64,000 bases of DNA from NCBI RefSeq assembly GCF_018130695.1, contig NZ_JAFCJX010000034.1, positions 1-64,000 on the forward strand, written 5' to 3'. The stretch comes from Bradyrhizobium jicamae. Its GTDB lineage: Bacteria; Pseudomonadota; Alphaproteobacteria; Rhizobiales; Xanthobacteraceae. This document shows, piece by piece, positions 51,407 through 59,777 of the stretch. Each line of letters opens with the position of its first letter. Within the stretch, counting starts at the first letter, position 1. A model generated the notes under the pieces. The model did no database searches. It was not told the origin of the DNA and worked only from the letters and a program-made list of their open reading frames with translations. The translations under genes were made by a program, and so were the position numbers.

Positions 51407-52951
51407 ATGCTCCCTGCCATTGGGCGTGGATCCGGATTCTTTGTGCCGAAACTGACATTGCCAGTGCGTCTCGCGCTCCTGGTCGCGGGGACGATGTTGC
51501 CGCTGATCGTGTTCGCGGTCGGCATCGTCTTCAACAACTACGCCCAGGACCGCAAGGACGCGAGCCAGCGCGTGCTCGAGACGGTGCGCAGCATTCGCCT
51601 GGTGCTGGACGCCGAGATGCAGCGCATGACCGGCGGCCTGCAGGTGCTGGCGCTGACCAACTCGCTGCGCAACGGCGACTTCGACAATTTCCGCAGGGTC
51701 GCGACCGGCTTCCTCGACCAGTACGGCAAGGACGGCGTCATACTGGTCGCCGATCGCCGCGGACGGCAGCTGTTCTCCTCGGTGACGTCTGATACCGCGA
51801 GCCTGCCGCCACGCAACAACCTCGAGATCGTCGAGAAGGTGTTTTCGACCAAGCGTCCGCAATATTCCAACCTGTTCGTCGGCGCCGTGAAGAAGCGCCC
51901 GATCGTCACCGTCGAGGTGCCGGCAATCCGAGGCGGCGAAGTGATCTACGATCTCTCCTTCAGCCCGCCGATCGAGGTGTTCCAGAAAATCATCGAACAA
52001 CAACGCCTGAGCCAGGAGTGGACCATCTCTATCTTCGACGGCGAAGGCGTCAATCTCGGACGCGTTCCGAACCCGGAGCAGACCATCGGCCAGCGCGCCT
52101 CGCCCTCGCTCCATGCCGAGATGTTTCGCAGTGAGGAAGCCACCCTGCCGACGGTCTCGCTCGAAGGCGTCCCGCTGATCACGAGCTTCACGCGATCGAA
52201 GCTCACCGGCTGGACGGTGGCGGCCGGCATTCCGGAAAGTTCGCTGGTGGCGCCACTGTGGCGGACGCTGGCGATCACCTCTGTGATCGGCGGCGTGCTG
52301 CTGCTGGTCGGCCTTGCCTTTGCGCTGCGGATGGCGACCACGATCGCGCGCGGCGAGATGCTGCACGATCTCCTGATCGAGGAGCTCAACCACCGCGTCA
52401 AGAACACGCTGGCGATCCTGCAGTCGATCGCGGCGCAGACCTTCCGCAGCGCCACCCGCGCCGAGCGCCAGACCTTCGAGGGCCGCCTCGGCGCACTCGC
52501 CGAAGCACACAATCTGCTCAGCACCGCGAAATGGCAGGGCTCGGATCTGCAGGACGTGATCAACCGCGTGCTGCAGCCCTACCGGATCAACAATCCCGAC
52601 CGGGTCAGGATGTTCGGTCCGCCCGTGCCGCTGTCGCCGCGGCTTGCGGTGGTGCTGTCGATGATCGTGCACGAGATCGCGACCAACGCGACGAAATATG
52701 GCGCGCTGTCGAACGACACCGGCACCGTGACGCTGGATTGGGAGATCCTGCAGGAGAGCTCGGGGAAGCAGTTGCGGCTGATCTGGACCGAGGCCGGCGG
52801 CCCGCTGGTCACCGCCCCCGTGCAGCGCGGCTTCGGCTCGCGGCTGATCGAGCGCAGCGCCCGCGACCAGCTCGGCGGCTCGGCAACCGTCGACTTCCTG
52901 CCCCGCGGCGTCGTCACCACCGTGACCTGTGCGCTCGACCAGGCAACCTAA
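51407..52951 (+). CDS. Membrane sensor histidine kinase, HWE/HisKA_2 type
   Basis: 514 residues. Membrane segments at about 20-43 and 287-309 enclose a periplasmic sensor of roughly 240 residues, probably dCache-like. The cytoplasmic part has ELNHRVKNTLAILQSIAAQT with phospho-acceptor His329, then a kinase N-box HEIATNATKYGALS (about 422-435), WTEAGGP and GFGSRLIERS. These are HWE/HisKA_2 hallmarks. No response regulator is adjacent, so it is an orphan. dctA follows 143 bases downstream on the same strand, which raises the possibility of carboxylate sensing (inference). The start lacks a clear ribosome-binding site; a GTG at 51443 is an alternative. Confidence 0.87.
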   Translation: MLPAIGRGSGFFVPKLTLPVRLALLVAGTMLPLIVFAVGIVFNNYAQDRKDASQRVLETVRSIRLVLDAEMQRMTGGLQVLALTNSLRNGDFDNFRRVATGFLDQYGKDGVILVADRRGRQLFSSVTSDTASLPPRNNLEIVEKVFSTKRPQYSNLFVGAVKKRPIVTVEVPAIRGGEVIYDLSFSPPIEVFQKIIEQQRLSQEWTISIFDGEGVNLGRVPNPEQTIGQRASPSLHAEMFRSEEATLPTVSLEGVPLITSFTRSKLTGWTVAAGIPESSLVAPLWRTLAITSVIGGVLLLVGLAFALRMATTIARGEMLHDLLIEELNHRVKNTLAILQSIAAQTFRSATRAERQTFEGRLGALAEAHNLLSTAKWQGSDLQDVINRVLQPYRINNPDRVRMFGPPVPLSPRLAVVLSMIVHEIATNATKYGALSNDTGTVTLDWEILQESSGKQLRLIWTEAGGPLVTAPVQRGFGSRLIERSARDQLGGSATVDFLPRGVVTTVTCALDQAT

Positions 52952-53094
52952 CACCTGCAGCTTCCGCCGCAAATTTGGGCAGCCGCGCGTCGCCGGGGCC
53001 GGATTCGCGCACGTCCTGATGCGACATTTTGGCACGCAAGTTGCTACGTGATCCGGGGTTCGGGCTCGACCGGCATCATGGGGGAGTAGCAGTC

Positions 53095-54417
53095 ATGTCG
53101 ACCATCACCGCGGAAGCCGCCACCGAGGCGCGCAAGCCGCTTTACACGTCCTTGTTCGTCCAGGTGCTGGCGGCGCTGGTGCTCGGCATCGTGCTCGGCA
53201 TGGCCGCGCCCGACTTTGCCGTCGGCTTGAAGATCCTCAGCGACGCCTTCCTCAAGCTGATCTCGATGATCGTGGCGCCGATCGTGTTCTGCGTCGTGGT
53301 GCACGGCATTGCCGGCGCCGGCGATCTCAAGAAGGTCGGGCGCGTCGGCGTCAAGGCGCTGGTCTATTTCGAGGCGATGACGACGGTCGCGCTGATCGTC
53401 GGCCTGCTGCTCGCCTATCTCTTTGGGCCGGGCCACGGCATGAACATCGACACCGCGACGCTGGATGCCAAGGCGCTCGGCTCCTATGCCGACAATGCGC
53501 ACAAGCTGCAGGGCGGCGGCATCGGCTCGTTCCTGATGAACATCATCCCGACCACCTCGTTCGACGCGCTGGCGCGCAACGACGTGCTGCAGGTCTTGTT
53601 CTTCGCCATCATCTTCGGCACCAGCCTGGCGCTGGTCGGCGGCGAGAAGGGCGAGAAGATCACCTCCTTCATCGACGCGGCCTCGACCGTGCTGTTCCGC
53701 GCCATGGGCCTGATCGTGCGCGTCGCCCCGCTCGGCGTGCTCGGCGCGGTCGCCTACACCGTCGGCAAATACGGCGTCGGCTCGCTGAAGCAGCTGCTGT
53801 CGCTGGTCATGCTGTTCTACGTCTCGCTGGCGATCTTCGTGCTCGGCGTGCTCGGCGGGGTGCTGGCGCTCGCCGGCGTCAACATCCTCAAATTCCTCGG
53901 CTACCTGCGCGAGGAACTGATGATCGTGCTGGCGACCGCCTCGTCCGACGCCGTGCTGCCGCAGATCATGAAGAAGCTGGAGGCGCTCGGCGTCAAGAAG
54001 TCGGTGGTCGGGCTCGTGATCCCGACCGGCTACTCCTTCAACCTCGACGCCTTCTCGATCTACCTGACGCTGGCGGTGGTGTTCATCGCGCAGGCCACCA
54101 ACACGCCGCTGTCGTTCGGCGACCTCTTGCTGGTGCTCGGGGTCTCGCTGATCACCTCCAAGGGCGCGCATGGCGTGCCCGGTTCGGCGATCGTGATCCT
54201 GGCGGCGACGCTGAACGCGGTGCCCAGCATCCCCGCCATCGGTCTCGTGCTGGTGCTGTCGGTCGACTGGTTCATCGGCATGGCGCGCGCGCTCGGCAAT
54301 CTGATCGGCAACTGCGTCGCCACCGTCGTGGTCGCGGCCTGGGAAGGCGATCTCGACCGCGACCAGGCGCACCGCGTGCTCGACGGTGCCGAGACCGTCG
54401 ACGTCACCGCCGGTTGA
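53095..54417 (+). CDS. dctA: C4-dicarboxylate:cation symporter
   Basis: 440 residues from an ATG with GGGGAG upstream. Eight or more membrane segments of the DAACS fold. Family hallmarks: FLKLISMIVAPIVF, ATASSDAVLPQIMKKLE (hairpin-1 serine-rich), PTGYSFNLDAFSIYLTLAVVFIAQAT (NxDG-like sodium/aspartate region) and SKGAHGVPGSAIVILAATL (hairpin 2). Imports succinate, fumarate or malate with protons or sodium; essential for bacteroid carbon supply in legume symbionts. Ends 44 bases before a strong terminator. Confidence 0.93.
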   Translation: MSTITAEAATEARKPLYTSLFVQVLAALVLGIVLGMAAPDFAVGLKILSDAFLKLISMIVAPIVFCVVVHGIAGAGDLKKVGRVGVKALVYFEAMTTVALIVGLLLAYLFGPGHGMNIDTATLDAKALGSYADNAHKLQGGGIGSFLMNIIPTTSFDALARNDVLQVLFFAIIFGTSLALVGGEKGEKITSFIDAASTVLFRAMGLIVRVAPLGVLGAVAYTVGKYGVGSLKQLLSLVMLFYVSLAIFVLGVLGGVLALAGVNILKFLGYLREELMIVLATASSDAVLPQIMKKLEALGVKKSVVGLVIPTGYSFNLDAFSIYLTLAVVFIAQATNTPLSFGDLLLVLGVSLITSKGAHGVPGSAIVILAATLNAVPSIPAIGLVLVLSVDWFIGMARALGNLIGNCVATVVVAAWEGDLDRDQAHRVLDGAETVDVTAG

Positions 54418-54460
54418 ATCAAGCAAAGCCGTCGCGGATCCGGCAAACGCGGACCAGACA

Positions 54461-54491
54461 AAAACGCCCCGCGGGCTGCGCGGGGCGTTTT
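54461..54491. terminator. Bidirectional intrinsic terminator
   Basis: AAAACGCCCCGC (54461-54472) pairs perfectly with GCGGGGCGTTTT (54480-54491) around a 7-base loop. The A-run on one side and T-run on the other let it end both dctA (plus) and the small gene at 54507-54830 (minus). Confidence 0.88.
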
Positions 54492-54506
54492 GGTTTGAGG
54501 GACCGC

Positions 54507-54830
54507 CTACTTCACCAGCTTCAGGTACGGCGGCAGCCGTCTGGTCAGGGCGGGAGGCGGCGGCTCCGGCGCTTGGTGCTCCTCGGACATCATGTCGCAG
54601 AGCGCCTTCAACTCGCCGTCCGTGACCTTGTGCAGTTCCATCCGCAGTTCGAGGATGGCGAGCGACAACAGCTGTGCGGTCTCGGCACTCGCCTTGTCGA
54701 GCAAAAAGGCCCGGCATTCTTCCAACGTCGCCAACAGCGACAGCAATCGTTCTTCAGTATTTGCGACCGGCATGTTCCCCATTCCCGAACTCGCCAGATA
54801 AATCCGAGGCGTTCCCGATTTACGTTTCAT
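54507..54830 (-). CDS. Small conserved-type hypothetical protein
   Basis: 107 residues from an ATG preceded by GGAGAGG. I do not recognise a family. The middle (about 25-85) is predicted helical with heptad-like Leu spacing (RLLSLLATLEECRAFLL, LLSLAILELRMELHKV), and the C-terminus is Pro-rich and basic. A terminator at its 3' end, a good ribosome-binding site and normal codon bias support a real gene. Confidence 0.65.
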   Translation of the reverse strand: MKRKSGTPRIYLASSGMGNMPVANTEERLLSLLATLEECRAFLLDKASAETAQLLSLAILELRMELHKVTDGELKALCDMMSEEHQAPEPPPPALTRRLPPYLKLVK

Positions 54831-55142
54831 AGGCCTCTCCACCAATATTACACGCTGTGGTCGGGCAATCAGTATAGTTCCTGATGATCAAGAACTTTTG
54901 AGCAATTGTCCAGCAACAATCGGACAAGCGAATCCGGGCGCGGCCGGTCACAATCGATGCTGTATTTCATCAAATATGACCGGCACTACCGTGTCGGGAT
55001 GTTTCGACCTTGGGTAGCTCACCATCAAGGGTTGCATCCGTCATTCCGCGCCCGTAAGATCAGTGCGTCGCGCCAGCTCCGTAGAAATACTGGTTTGGCC
55101 GGCGAATAGCCGCGGTAAGCATGCAGGCAAAATCTGTGGCGA

Positions 55143-55364
55143 TCAAACTCGCGCTAGTTGTGTATCGGCCAATATTTTGCCAAATGTACTGGGCGAGATA
55201 TCCTCGGGTATCTCGGACATCAGCGACTTTAGGTAGTTGAGGGTGTCGGTATCCGGGTGTATCCACTGCGCGCATGCGTTTGGATGCCATCCCGAGATCT
55301 CTTGGATGTCCGTGGTTCTGACTGAACGAACTGAACGGTCCAAAGGAACTTTAACGCGGTACAT
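55143..55364 (-). CDS. Possible small protein, unconfirmed
   Basis: A 73-residue open frame starting MYRVKVPLDRSVRSVR. Its residue mix is protein-like rather than the Arg/Ala/Pro mix of antisense shadows. It has no clear ribosome-binding site and no recognised family, and overlaps the upstream region of the XRE gene. Listed only as a candidate. Confidence 0.25.
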   Translation of the reverse strand: MYRVKVPLDRSVRSVRTTDIQEISGWHPNACAQWIHPDTDTLNYLKSLMSEIPEDISPSTFGKILADTQLARV

Positions 55365-55371
55365 TATGGAC

Positions 55372-55400
55372 GAATCCCTGACGCATCCGCTCAGGGATTC
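55372..55400. promoter_or_regulatory. Perfect inverted repeat upstream of the XRE regulator
   Basis: GAATCCCTGA (55372-55381) and TCAGGGATTC (55391-55400) form a perfect 10-base inverted repeat with a 9-base spacer, ending 24 bases before the XRE start codon. Two half-sites about 19 bases apart centre to centre suit a dimeric HTH repressor, so autoregulation is likely. It could also fold as an RNA hairpin near the ribosome-binding site. Confidence 0.55.
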
Positions 55401-55424
55401 CCGATTGAAGGACGGGTCACCAGA

Positions 55425-55820
55425 ATGAACAGATCAGCAGCAAAGAAGATGAAACAGCGCAGTGCCGGCAAGCCGGACATTGAGTTGGGCAAGCGCATTC
55501 GCCTGCGCCGTGTGGAGCAGAAGATCTCCCAGGCCGAGCTCGGCGACAAGCTTGGTGTCAGCTTCCAGCAGGTCCAGAAGTACGAGAAGGGCGTCAACCG
55601 CGTTGGCGCAGCCCGCCTGCAGCAGATCGCGACCGCGCTCGACGTGCCGGTCACCTTCTTCTACGACGGCGACAACAAGGCCCGCGAGGTCGAGAGCCTG
55701 CTGTTCCTCGACAGCGCGTTCAGCCTGCGCCTGCTGCGCGCCTACAGCAAGATCAAGGACCAGACCGTGCAACGCCAGCTGGTGTCCTTGATGGAATCGA
55801 TTGCCGCCAACGAGGACTAA
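55425..55820 (+). CDS. XRE-family helix-turn-helix regulator
   Basis: 131 residues. Cro/C1-type HTH at about 22-76 (IRLRRVEQKISQAELGDKLGV, then FQQVQKYEKGVNRV, then RLQQIATALDVPVTFFYD). The C-terminal 45 residues form a helical tail, SLLFLDSAFSLRLLRAYSKI, found in small alphaproteobacterial SinR/PhrR-like regulators. The ATG lacks a strong ribosome-binding site; an in-frame ATG at 55449 is an alternative. A perfect inverted repeat just upstream is a probable operator. Regulon unknown. Confidence 0.88.
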   Translation: MNRSAAKKMKQRSAGKPDIELGKRIRLRRVEQKISQAELGDKLGVSFQQVQKYEKGVNRVGAARLQQIATALDVPVTFFYDGDNKAREVESLLFLDSAFSLRLLRAYSKIKDQTVQRQLVSLMESIAANED

Positions 55821-55829
55821 TCGTTCGCG

Positions 55830-55876
55830 AGCATGATCCGGAAAAGTGCGAAGCGGTTTTCCGGAAAGATCATGCT
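55830..55876. repeat. 47-base AGCATGATC palindromic repeat, copy 2
   Basis: AGCATGATCCGGAAAAGTG at the left and GGAAAGATCATGCT at the right; same element as 39673-39719 and 59416-59462, here in the opposite orientation. It lies between the stops of two convergent genes. Confidence 0.88.
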
Positions 55877-55887
55877 CAAAACGAAAA

Positions 55888-57570
55888 CTAAGGCGCGATC
55901 CCGATCGCGCTTTGGCTGGCAGCCCCGCGCGCCCGGTCGATCAGCGCAAGCGAGTCGACCGGAGGGTGTTTGCCGCGCCAGGCGACGACCTGGTCCGGTC
56001 GCGACAGGATCAGAGCGCTGCCGTCATCGATGGCGGCGCTTTTGTTTTGCAAATCGCTTTGACTTTGAAGGTCGAGAACCCTGAGCGGCACACCGCGACG
56101 TTCGGCCGCGGCCACGAGCGACGTGACGTCGATCGCGGCATCAAGCCGCAGCAGCGTGAATTCCGGCCCCATCGCATCGTAAAGCGAGCCGCCGTCCGCC
56201 ATCGCCACATGCGGCGTACGGCAGCCCGGCACGGTCGACGGCGTGTAGCTGTTCATCGTGTAGGCGGGATGCACGGCGCCGTCATAGGCAATGATCGGCG
56301 AGCGATCATAGTAGCTGCCGAAATTGAGACCTGCGGCGGCATATTGCTGCACGTTGATCTCATAGGTCAGCCGGCCGACCGCCGCGCGCACGACATCGCC
56401 GTCCGGCCCCTCCTCCTCGATCTCGGCCGGCACCGCGCCGCGGCGGCGGATCTCGGCCTCCGCATGCGACATCGCGAATTTCGAGACCTGGCTTGTGATC
56501 GGCAAGCGCTCGGCCTCGTAGGCATCGAGGATCGCAGCCGGCGCCCAGCCGTTGAGATGCGCCGCCAGCAGCCATGACAGGTTCATCGCATCCGCAATGC
56601 CCGCATTCATGCCGTAGCCGGCATAGGGCACCCAGATATGCGCCGCGTCGCCGGCGATGAACGCGCAGCGATGACGGAAGCGGCTGGCGATCAGGCGGCG
56701 GCCGTACCAGTCCTCCTTCGACAGCATCTCGTATTTGAAATCAGCATCGACGCCGAGGATGGTGCGCAAGGACGCATCGCGGTCGACGTCCTCGAAATCG
56801 CCCTCCCCCGGCTTCATGTAATTGTGCACCAGCCAGCGCTCGCGTCCGTCGATCGCATAGACCATGCCGGAGCGGCGCGGATTGATCGCACCCGTCCCCC
56901 AGGCGCGCTCGCATCGTTGCAGATCGATCAGGCCGGGCGCGCTGATATAGGTCGACTGCACACGCTGGATCACGGCATCGCCTTCGAACTCCGCGCCGAT
57001 CGCCTTGCGCACGATCGAGCGCGCGCCGTCGCAGCCGATCAGGAAGCGGCACTCGAGGGACGTGATCGTGCCGGTGTCGAGATCGCGCAAGTCCACGCGC
57101 GCGCCGGTGTCCTCGATCACGACATTGTCGACTGATGTTCGGTTGACGATGCGGATGCGCGGTTGAGCGGCGGCGTGCGCAAACAGGATCGGCTCGAGAA
57201 AAATCTGGTTGATCCGGTGCGGCGGCTCCGGCGTCGGCCAGTTGCAATCGGGTCCATCTCTGGCCGTGAAGCGGTCGCGGCGGCAGGGGATCTTGATCCG
57301 TGTCAGCTCCTGTCCGGTGAAGGAGGTGCGGTAGCTGACGTCGTGCGGATAGTCCGCGGGCAATCCGGCGTTGCGCACCTTGTCGGCAAGGCCAAGCCGC
57401 CGGAATATCTCCATCGTGCGCGCGGCGACGTGATTGCATTTCGGCTCGGGCGGTGCGGCTGGCGCGCGCGTCTCGACGACGGTCACGTCGATGCCGCGCC
57501 AAGCCAGATCAATCGCGAGCGTGAGCCCCACCGGTCCGGCACCGACGATGAGGACGTTGGCGTCGGTCAT
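55888..57570 (-). CDS. FAD-dependent monooxygenase, PheA/TfdB type
   Basis: 560 residues from the ATG of MTDANVLIVGAGPVGLTLAIDL. Flavoprotein hydroxylase motifs: GxGxxG at about 9-14, the DG fingerprint FLIGCDGARSIVRKAIG, and the second FAD block CAFIAGDAAHIWVPYAGYGMNAG. A C-terminal thioredoxin-like domain follows, as in phenol hydroxylases. It would hydroxylate an aromatic ring with NAD(P)H and O2. A Bug-type binding-protein gene lies 55 bases upstream on the same strand; an intradiol dioxygenase is 6 kb away, so a joint pathway is only a possibility. Confidence 0.88.
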   Translation of the reverse strand: MTDANVLIVGAGPVGLTLAIDLAWRGIDVTVVETRAPAAPPEPKCNHVAARTMEIFRRLGLADKVRNAGLPADYPHDVSYRTSFTGQELTRIKIPCRRDRFTARDGPDCNWPTPEPPHRINQIFLEPILFAHAAAQPRIRIVNRTSVDNVVIEDTGARVDLRDLDTGTITSLECRFLIGCDGARSIVRKAIGAEFEGDAVIQRVQSTYISAPGLIDLQRCERAWGTGAINPRRSGMVYAIDGRERWLVHNYMKPGEGDFEDVDRDASLRTILGVDADFKYEMLSKEDWYGRRLIASRFRHRCAFIAGDAAHIWVPYAGYGMNAGIADAMNLSWLLAAHLNGWAPAAILDAYEAERLPITSQVSKFAMSHAEAEIRRRGAVPAEIEEEGPDGDVVRAAVGRLTYEINVQQYAAAGLNFGSYYDRSPIIAYDGAVHPAYTMNSYTPSTVPGCRTPHVAMADGGSLYDAMGPEFTLLRLDAAIDVTSLVAAAERRGVPLRVLDLQSQSDLQNKSAAIDDGSALILSRPDQVVAWRGKHPPVDSLALIDRARGAASQSAIGIAP

Positions 57571-57625
57571 GGCTTGAAGACTTCCTTGCAGGCTTCCATC
57601 GCCGGACCCGTACATTAAATTGTTG

Positions 57626-58609
57626 TTATTCGATGTCGGCGCCGGAATTTTTCACGATCACGGCCCAGCGGTCGACTTCTGCCTTGATGTAGGCGGCAAA
57701 ACTATCGGGTGTCGATGGCGGCAAGAGTTCGAGCGACAGCGTCTTCAGCCGCTCGCGCGTTGCGGGATCGGCGACCAGCCTGCCGATCTCACCGGCGAGC
57801 CGGTCGACGATCACCTTCGGCGTATGCGCCGGCGCGACCACCCCCTGCCAGGCGACCAGCTCGAAGCCGGGCAGACCGCTTTCGGCGATGGTCGGGATAT
57901 CGGGCGCGGCCGCGACGCGCTTCGGCGTGGTGACGCCGAGCACCCTCACCTTGCCCTCGTGGATCTGCTGCAGCGCCGGCTGCAGATCGACCATCATGAA
58001 GGGGATGTGGCCGGCGACGACGTCCTGCATCGCCGCGACGCTGCCACGATAGGGCACGTGGCGGATGTCGATCCTGGCAGCCGCCTTCAGCATCTCGGCA
58101 CCGAGATGCTGCGGGCTGCCGTTGCCGGCCGAGCCATAGGCGAGGCCCGGCCTCGACTTCGCATAGGCGATGAATTCGGCGAGAGACTTCACCGGAAGCG
58201 ACGGATTGACGATCAGCGCAAAAGGCACGCCGGCGACCAATCCCACGGCGGCGAAATCCGTCACGGGATCATAAGGCAGCTTCCTGTAGAGCGTCTTGTT
58301 GATCGCGAGCGTCGTCGATGTCGCCATCAGCAGCGTGTAGCCGTCTGGATCGGATTTCGCGACCTGCTCGGCGCCGAGCGTGGTGCCGGCGCCGGGCTTG
58401 TTCTCGACAATCACGGTGGCGTTCAGGCCGGTCTTGATCTGGTCGGCGACCAGGCGCCCAAGCAGGTCCGTGGTGCCGCCGGCCGGATAGGGCACGATCA
58501 TCTTGATGGTGCGGCTCGGATAGTCGCCTTGCGCCAGGGCCGGCAGACCGGCCAGCAGCGCCAGCGCGCCGCCACTGCCCGCGATGAGTCTCCGGCGTGT
58601 CAATGGCAT
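57626..58609 (-). CDS. Bug-family tripartite tricarboxylate transporter binding protein
   Basis: 327 residues from an ATG with AGGAAA upstream. The N-terminus MPLTRRRLIAGSGG has a twin-arginine-like motif and a signal peptide ending near ALAQG. Bug/TctC landmarks: YPSRTIKMIVPYPAGGTTDLLGR, VIVENKPGAGTTLGAE, GYTLLMATSTT, PYRGSVAAMQDVVAGHI. No TctA/TctB permease genes are adjacent, common for orphan Bug proteins. Position before an aromatic monooxygenase gene suggests an aromatic or carboxylate ligand. Confidence 0.9.
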   Translation of the reverse strand: MPLTRRRLIAGSGGALALLAGLPALAQGDYPSRTIKMIVPYPAGGTTDLLGRLVADQIKTGLNATVIVENKPGAGTTLGAEQVAKSDPDGYTLLMATSTTLAINKTLYRKLPYDPVTDFAAVGLVAGVPFALIVNPSLPVKSLAEFIAYAKSRPGLAYGSAGNGSPQHLGAEMLKAAARIDIRHVPYRGSVAAMQDVVAGHIPFMMVDLQPALQQIHEGKVRVLGVTTPKRVAAAPDIPTIAESGLPGFELVAWQGVVAPAHTPKVIVDRLAGEIGRLVADPATRERLKTLSLELLPPSTPDSFAAYIKAEVDRWAVIVKNSGADIE

Positions 58610-59020
58610 GGCGTTTCCTGTTTTTTCTTGGGCTAGACCCTCGTTCCGACTAAATCGGAACGGGAATCCAGATTCTTGTTTTGACACGTTTTCTTCACGC
58701 GAACCGGTGTCCACTTCGCTGGAAAACGCTTTTTGTTGCGAACGACAATAGCGCCGAAGGCGATATATCAAAGGAGACAAAAGTCCAAATCGGGCGCAGA
58801 AGGGTCGTGGATTTTGTGGCGATAAAGCGGCCGCGTGACGAAACCAGCGCGCAGCGGATCCGCGAGCTGTCGCGCGGCTGAATGTCGCCTCGACAGCGAA
58901 CAGCGCGAATAGCGGCGCTGAAATGCGGTTTGTATCGACGTTCTCCGCGTGTCCGTCGATTTGTCGCAGCAACGGAAACGCTGCGCTGCTGTTATGCAGT
59001 CTCCAACCAAGGAGACTGCA
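58610..59020. other. 411-base interval with a short hairpin
   Basis: CGTTCCGA-N5-TCGGAACG (58642-58662) forms a perfect 8-base inverted repeat 33-53 bases upstream of the Bug gene; the sequence after it (GCGAACCGGTGTCCACTTCG) resembles a dispersed Bradyrhizobium repeat from memory, with no second copy here. The rest holds the promoter of the His-rich gene. No gene seen. Confidence 0.45.
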
Positions 59021-59326
59021 ATGAACTTCAAGCTTGCCATGATCGGACTGGCCGCGTTCGGAAGCGCCGCGCTGATGTCTGTTACGGCCTCGGCGATGCC
59101 GAATGGATTGCCACAGGCCGGCCACATCGCGGGCGAAACATCCGGCGTCGAGAAGGTGCGCTGGGCCTGTAATTCCTGGGGCCGCTGCCACTGGCAGCCG
59201 AACGCCTACCGCTCATTCGGCTATTACGGCCCGCCGCGCCATCATGGCTGGCATCACCGGCACCATCATCATCCGCGGCCGCACCACCACGGGCATCACC
59301 ACCGCGGGCACGGGCACTATCGCTGA
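59021..59326 (+). CDS. Small secreted histidine-rich protein
   Basis: 101 residues from an ATG with AAGGAG seven bases upstream; longer frames start in the leader. A signal peptide ends near TASAM. The mature part has CNSWGRCHW (two Cys) and a C-terminal tail, residues 74-101, containing 16 His along with Gly, Pro and Arg. Such tails bind Ni, Zn, Cu or Co. A storage or buffering role in the periplasm or outside is likely (inference). An intrinsic terminator follows at once. Confidence 0.75.
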   Translation: MNFKLAMIGLAAFGSAALMSVTASAMPNGLPQAGHIAGETSGVEKVRWACNSWGRCHWQPNAYRSFGYYGPPRHHGWHHRHHHHPRPHHHGHHHRGHGHYR

Positions 59327-59334
59327 TCCCTTAT

Positions 59335-59355
59335 GAGGGGGCCAAAAGCCCCCTC
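59335..59355 (+). terminator. Hairpin after the His-rich gene
   Basis: GAGGGGGC (59335-59342) pairs with GCCCCCTC (59348-59355) around CAAAA, nine bases after the stop codon. No T-run follows, so termination may be partial. Confidence 0.6.
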
Positions 59356-59415
59356 AACTGCCCAAAGCGCGATGAGATAAGGTTGAATCGTCATCGCGCT
59401 TTAGCTCTTTGTTTG

Positions 59416-59462
59416 AGCATGATCTTTTCGGAAAACCGCTGCACACTTTTCCGGATCATGCT
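59416..59462. repeat. 47-base AGCATGATC palindromic repeat, copy 3
   Basis: Same 47-base element as at 39673 and 55830, in the orientation of the first copy, with AGCATGATC and GATCATGCT at its ends. Confidence 0.88.
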
Positions 59463-59615
59463 CTGGCTCGCCGTTCCTATGGCTTTCCTATACGCGGTGC
59501 CACGCCGCTTATCCCGCGGCTATAAAGCAGGCCGCTCGCTCCAATTGAACGCTTCGTAAGCAAGGCGCATCTGTCGTGCAGACATTGATCACGCCACCTG
59601 CTTACGAGCAAAACG

Positions 59616-59777
59616 ATGAGCGACACCCAGACCAACACGACGGACAGGACCTACGCCGGAAACCGCCGGCTGACCGATATCCGCAACTGGTCCAGCGGGA
59701 CCGAGAATCCCTATTCGCCGGTCCTGTCGATCGGACTGTTGTTGCTGGTCGGCGTGGCCGTCAAGTTCATCCACTAG
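59616..59777 (+). CDS. 53-residue single-pass membrane protein
   Basis: A short gene encoding MSDTQTNTTDRTYAGNRRL, then DIRNWSSGTENPYSPV and a C-terminal hydrophobic segment (about residues 36-51) ending FIH. Polar N-terminus followed by one membrane span suggests a small tail-anchored inner-membrane protein. No strong ribosome-binding site, but the residue pattern is coherent. Its stop TAG and the stop of the convergent dehydrogenase share the palindrome CTAG at 59774-59777. Family not recognised. Confidence 0.6.
   Translation: MSDTQTNTTDRTYAGNRRLTDIRNWSSGTENPYSPVLSIGLLLLVGVAVKFIH

Larger units (their letters stand above)
54831..55424. other. 594-base interval of uncertain content
   Basis: Holds an inverted repeat TTGTCC-N10-GGACAA at 54906-54927 and a perfect 10-base inverted repeat at 55372-55400 (listed separately). 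Short open frames on both strands (for example 54958-55109 plus and 55143-55364 minus) cannot be confirmed. Local composition is less GC-rich than the flanking genes. Confidence 0.45.

Noticed and set aside
51374..54717. Two 550-residue minus-strand frames over the histidine kinase and dctA
   Set aside because: Both are antisense to well-supported genes and rich in Arg, His, Asp and Gln without motifs.
58681..58881. 66-residue plus-strand frame
   Set aside because: It starts in a probable dispersed repeat and has no ribosome-binding site or recognisable pattern.
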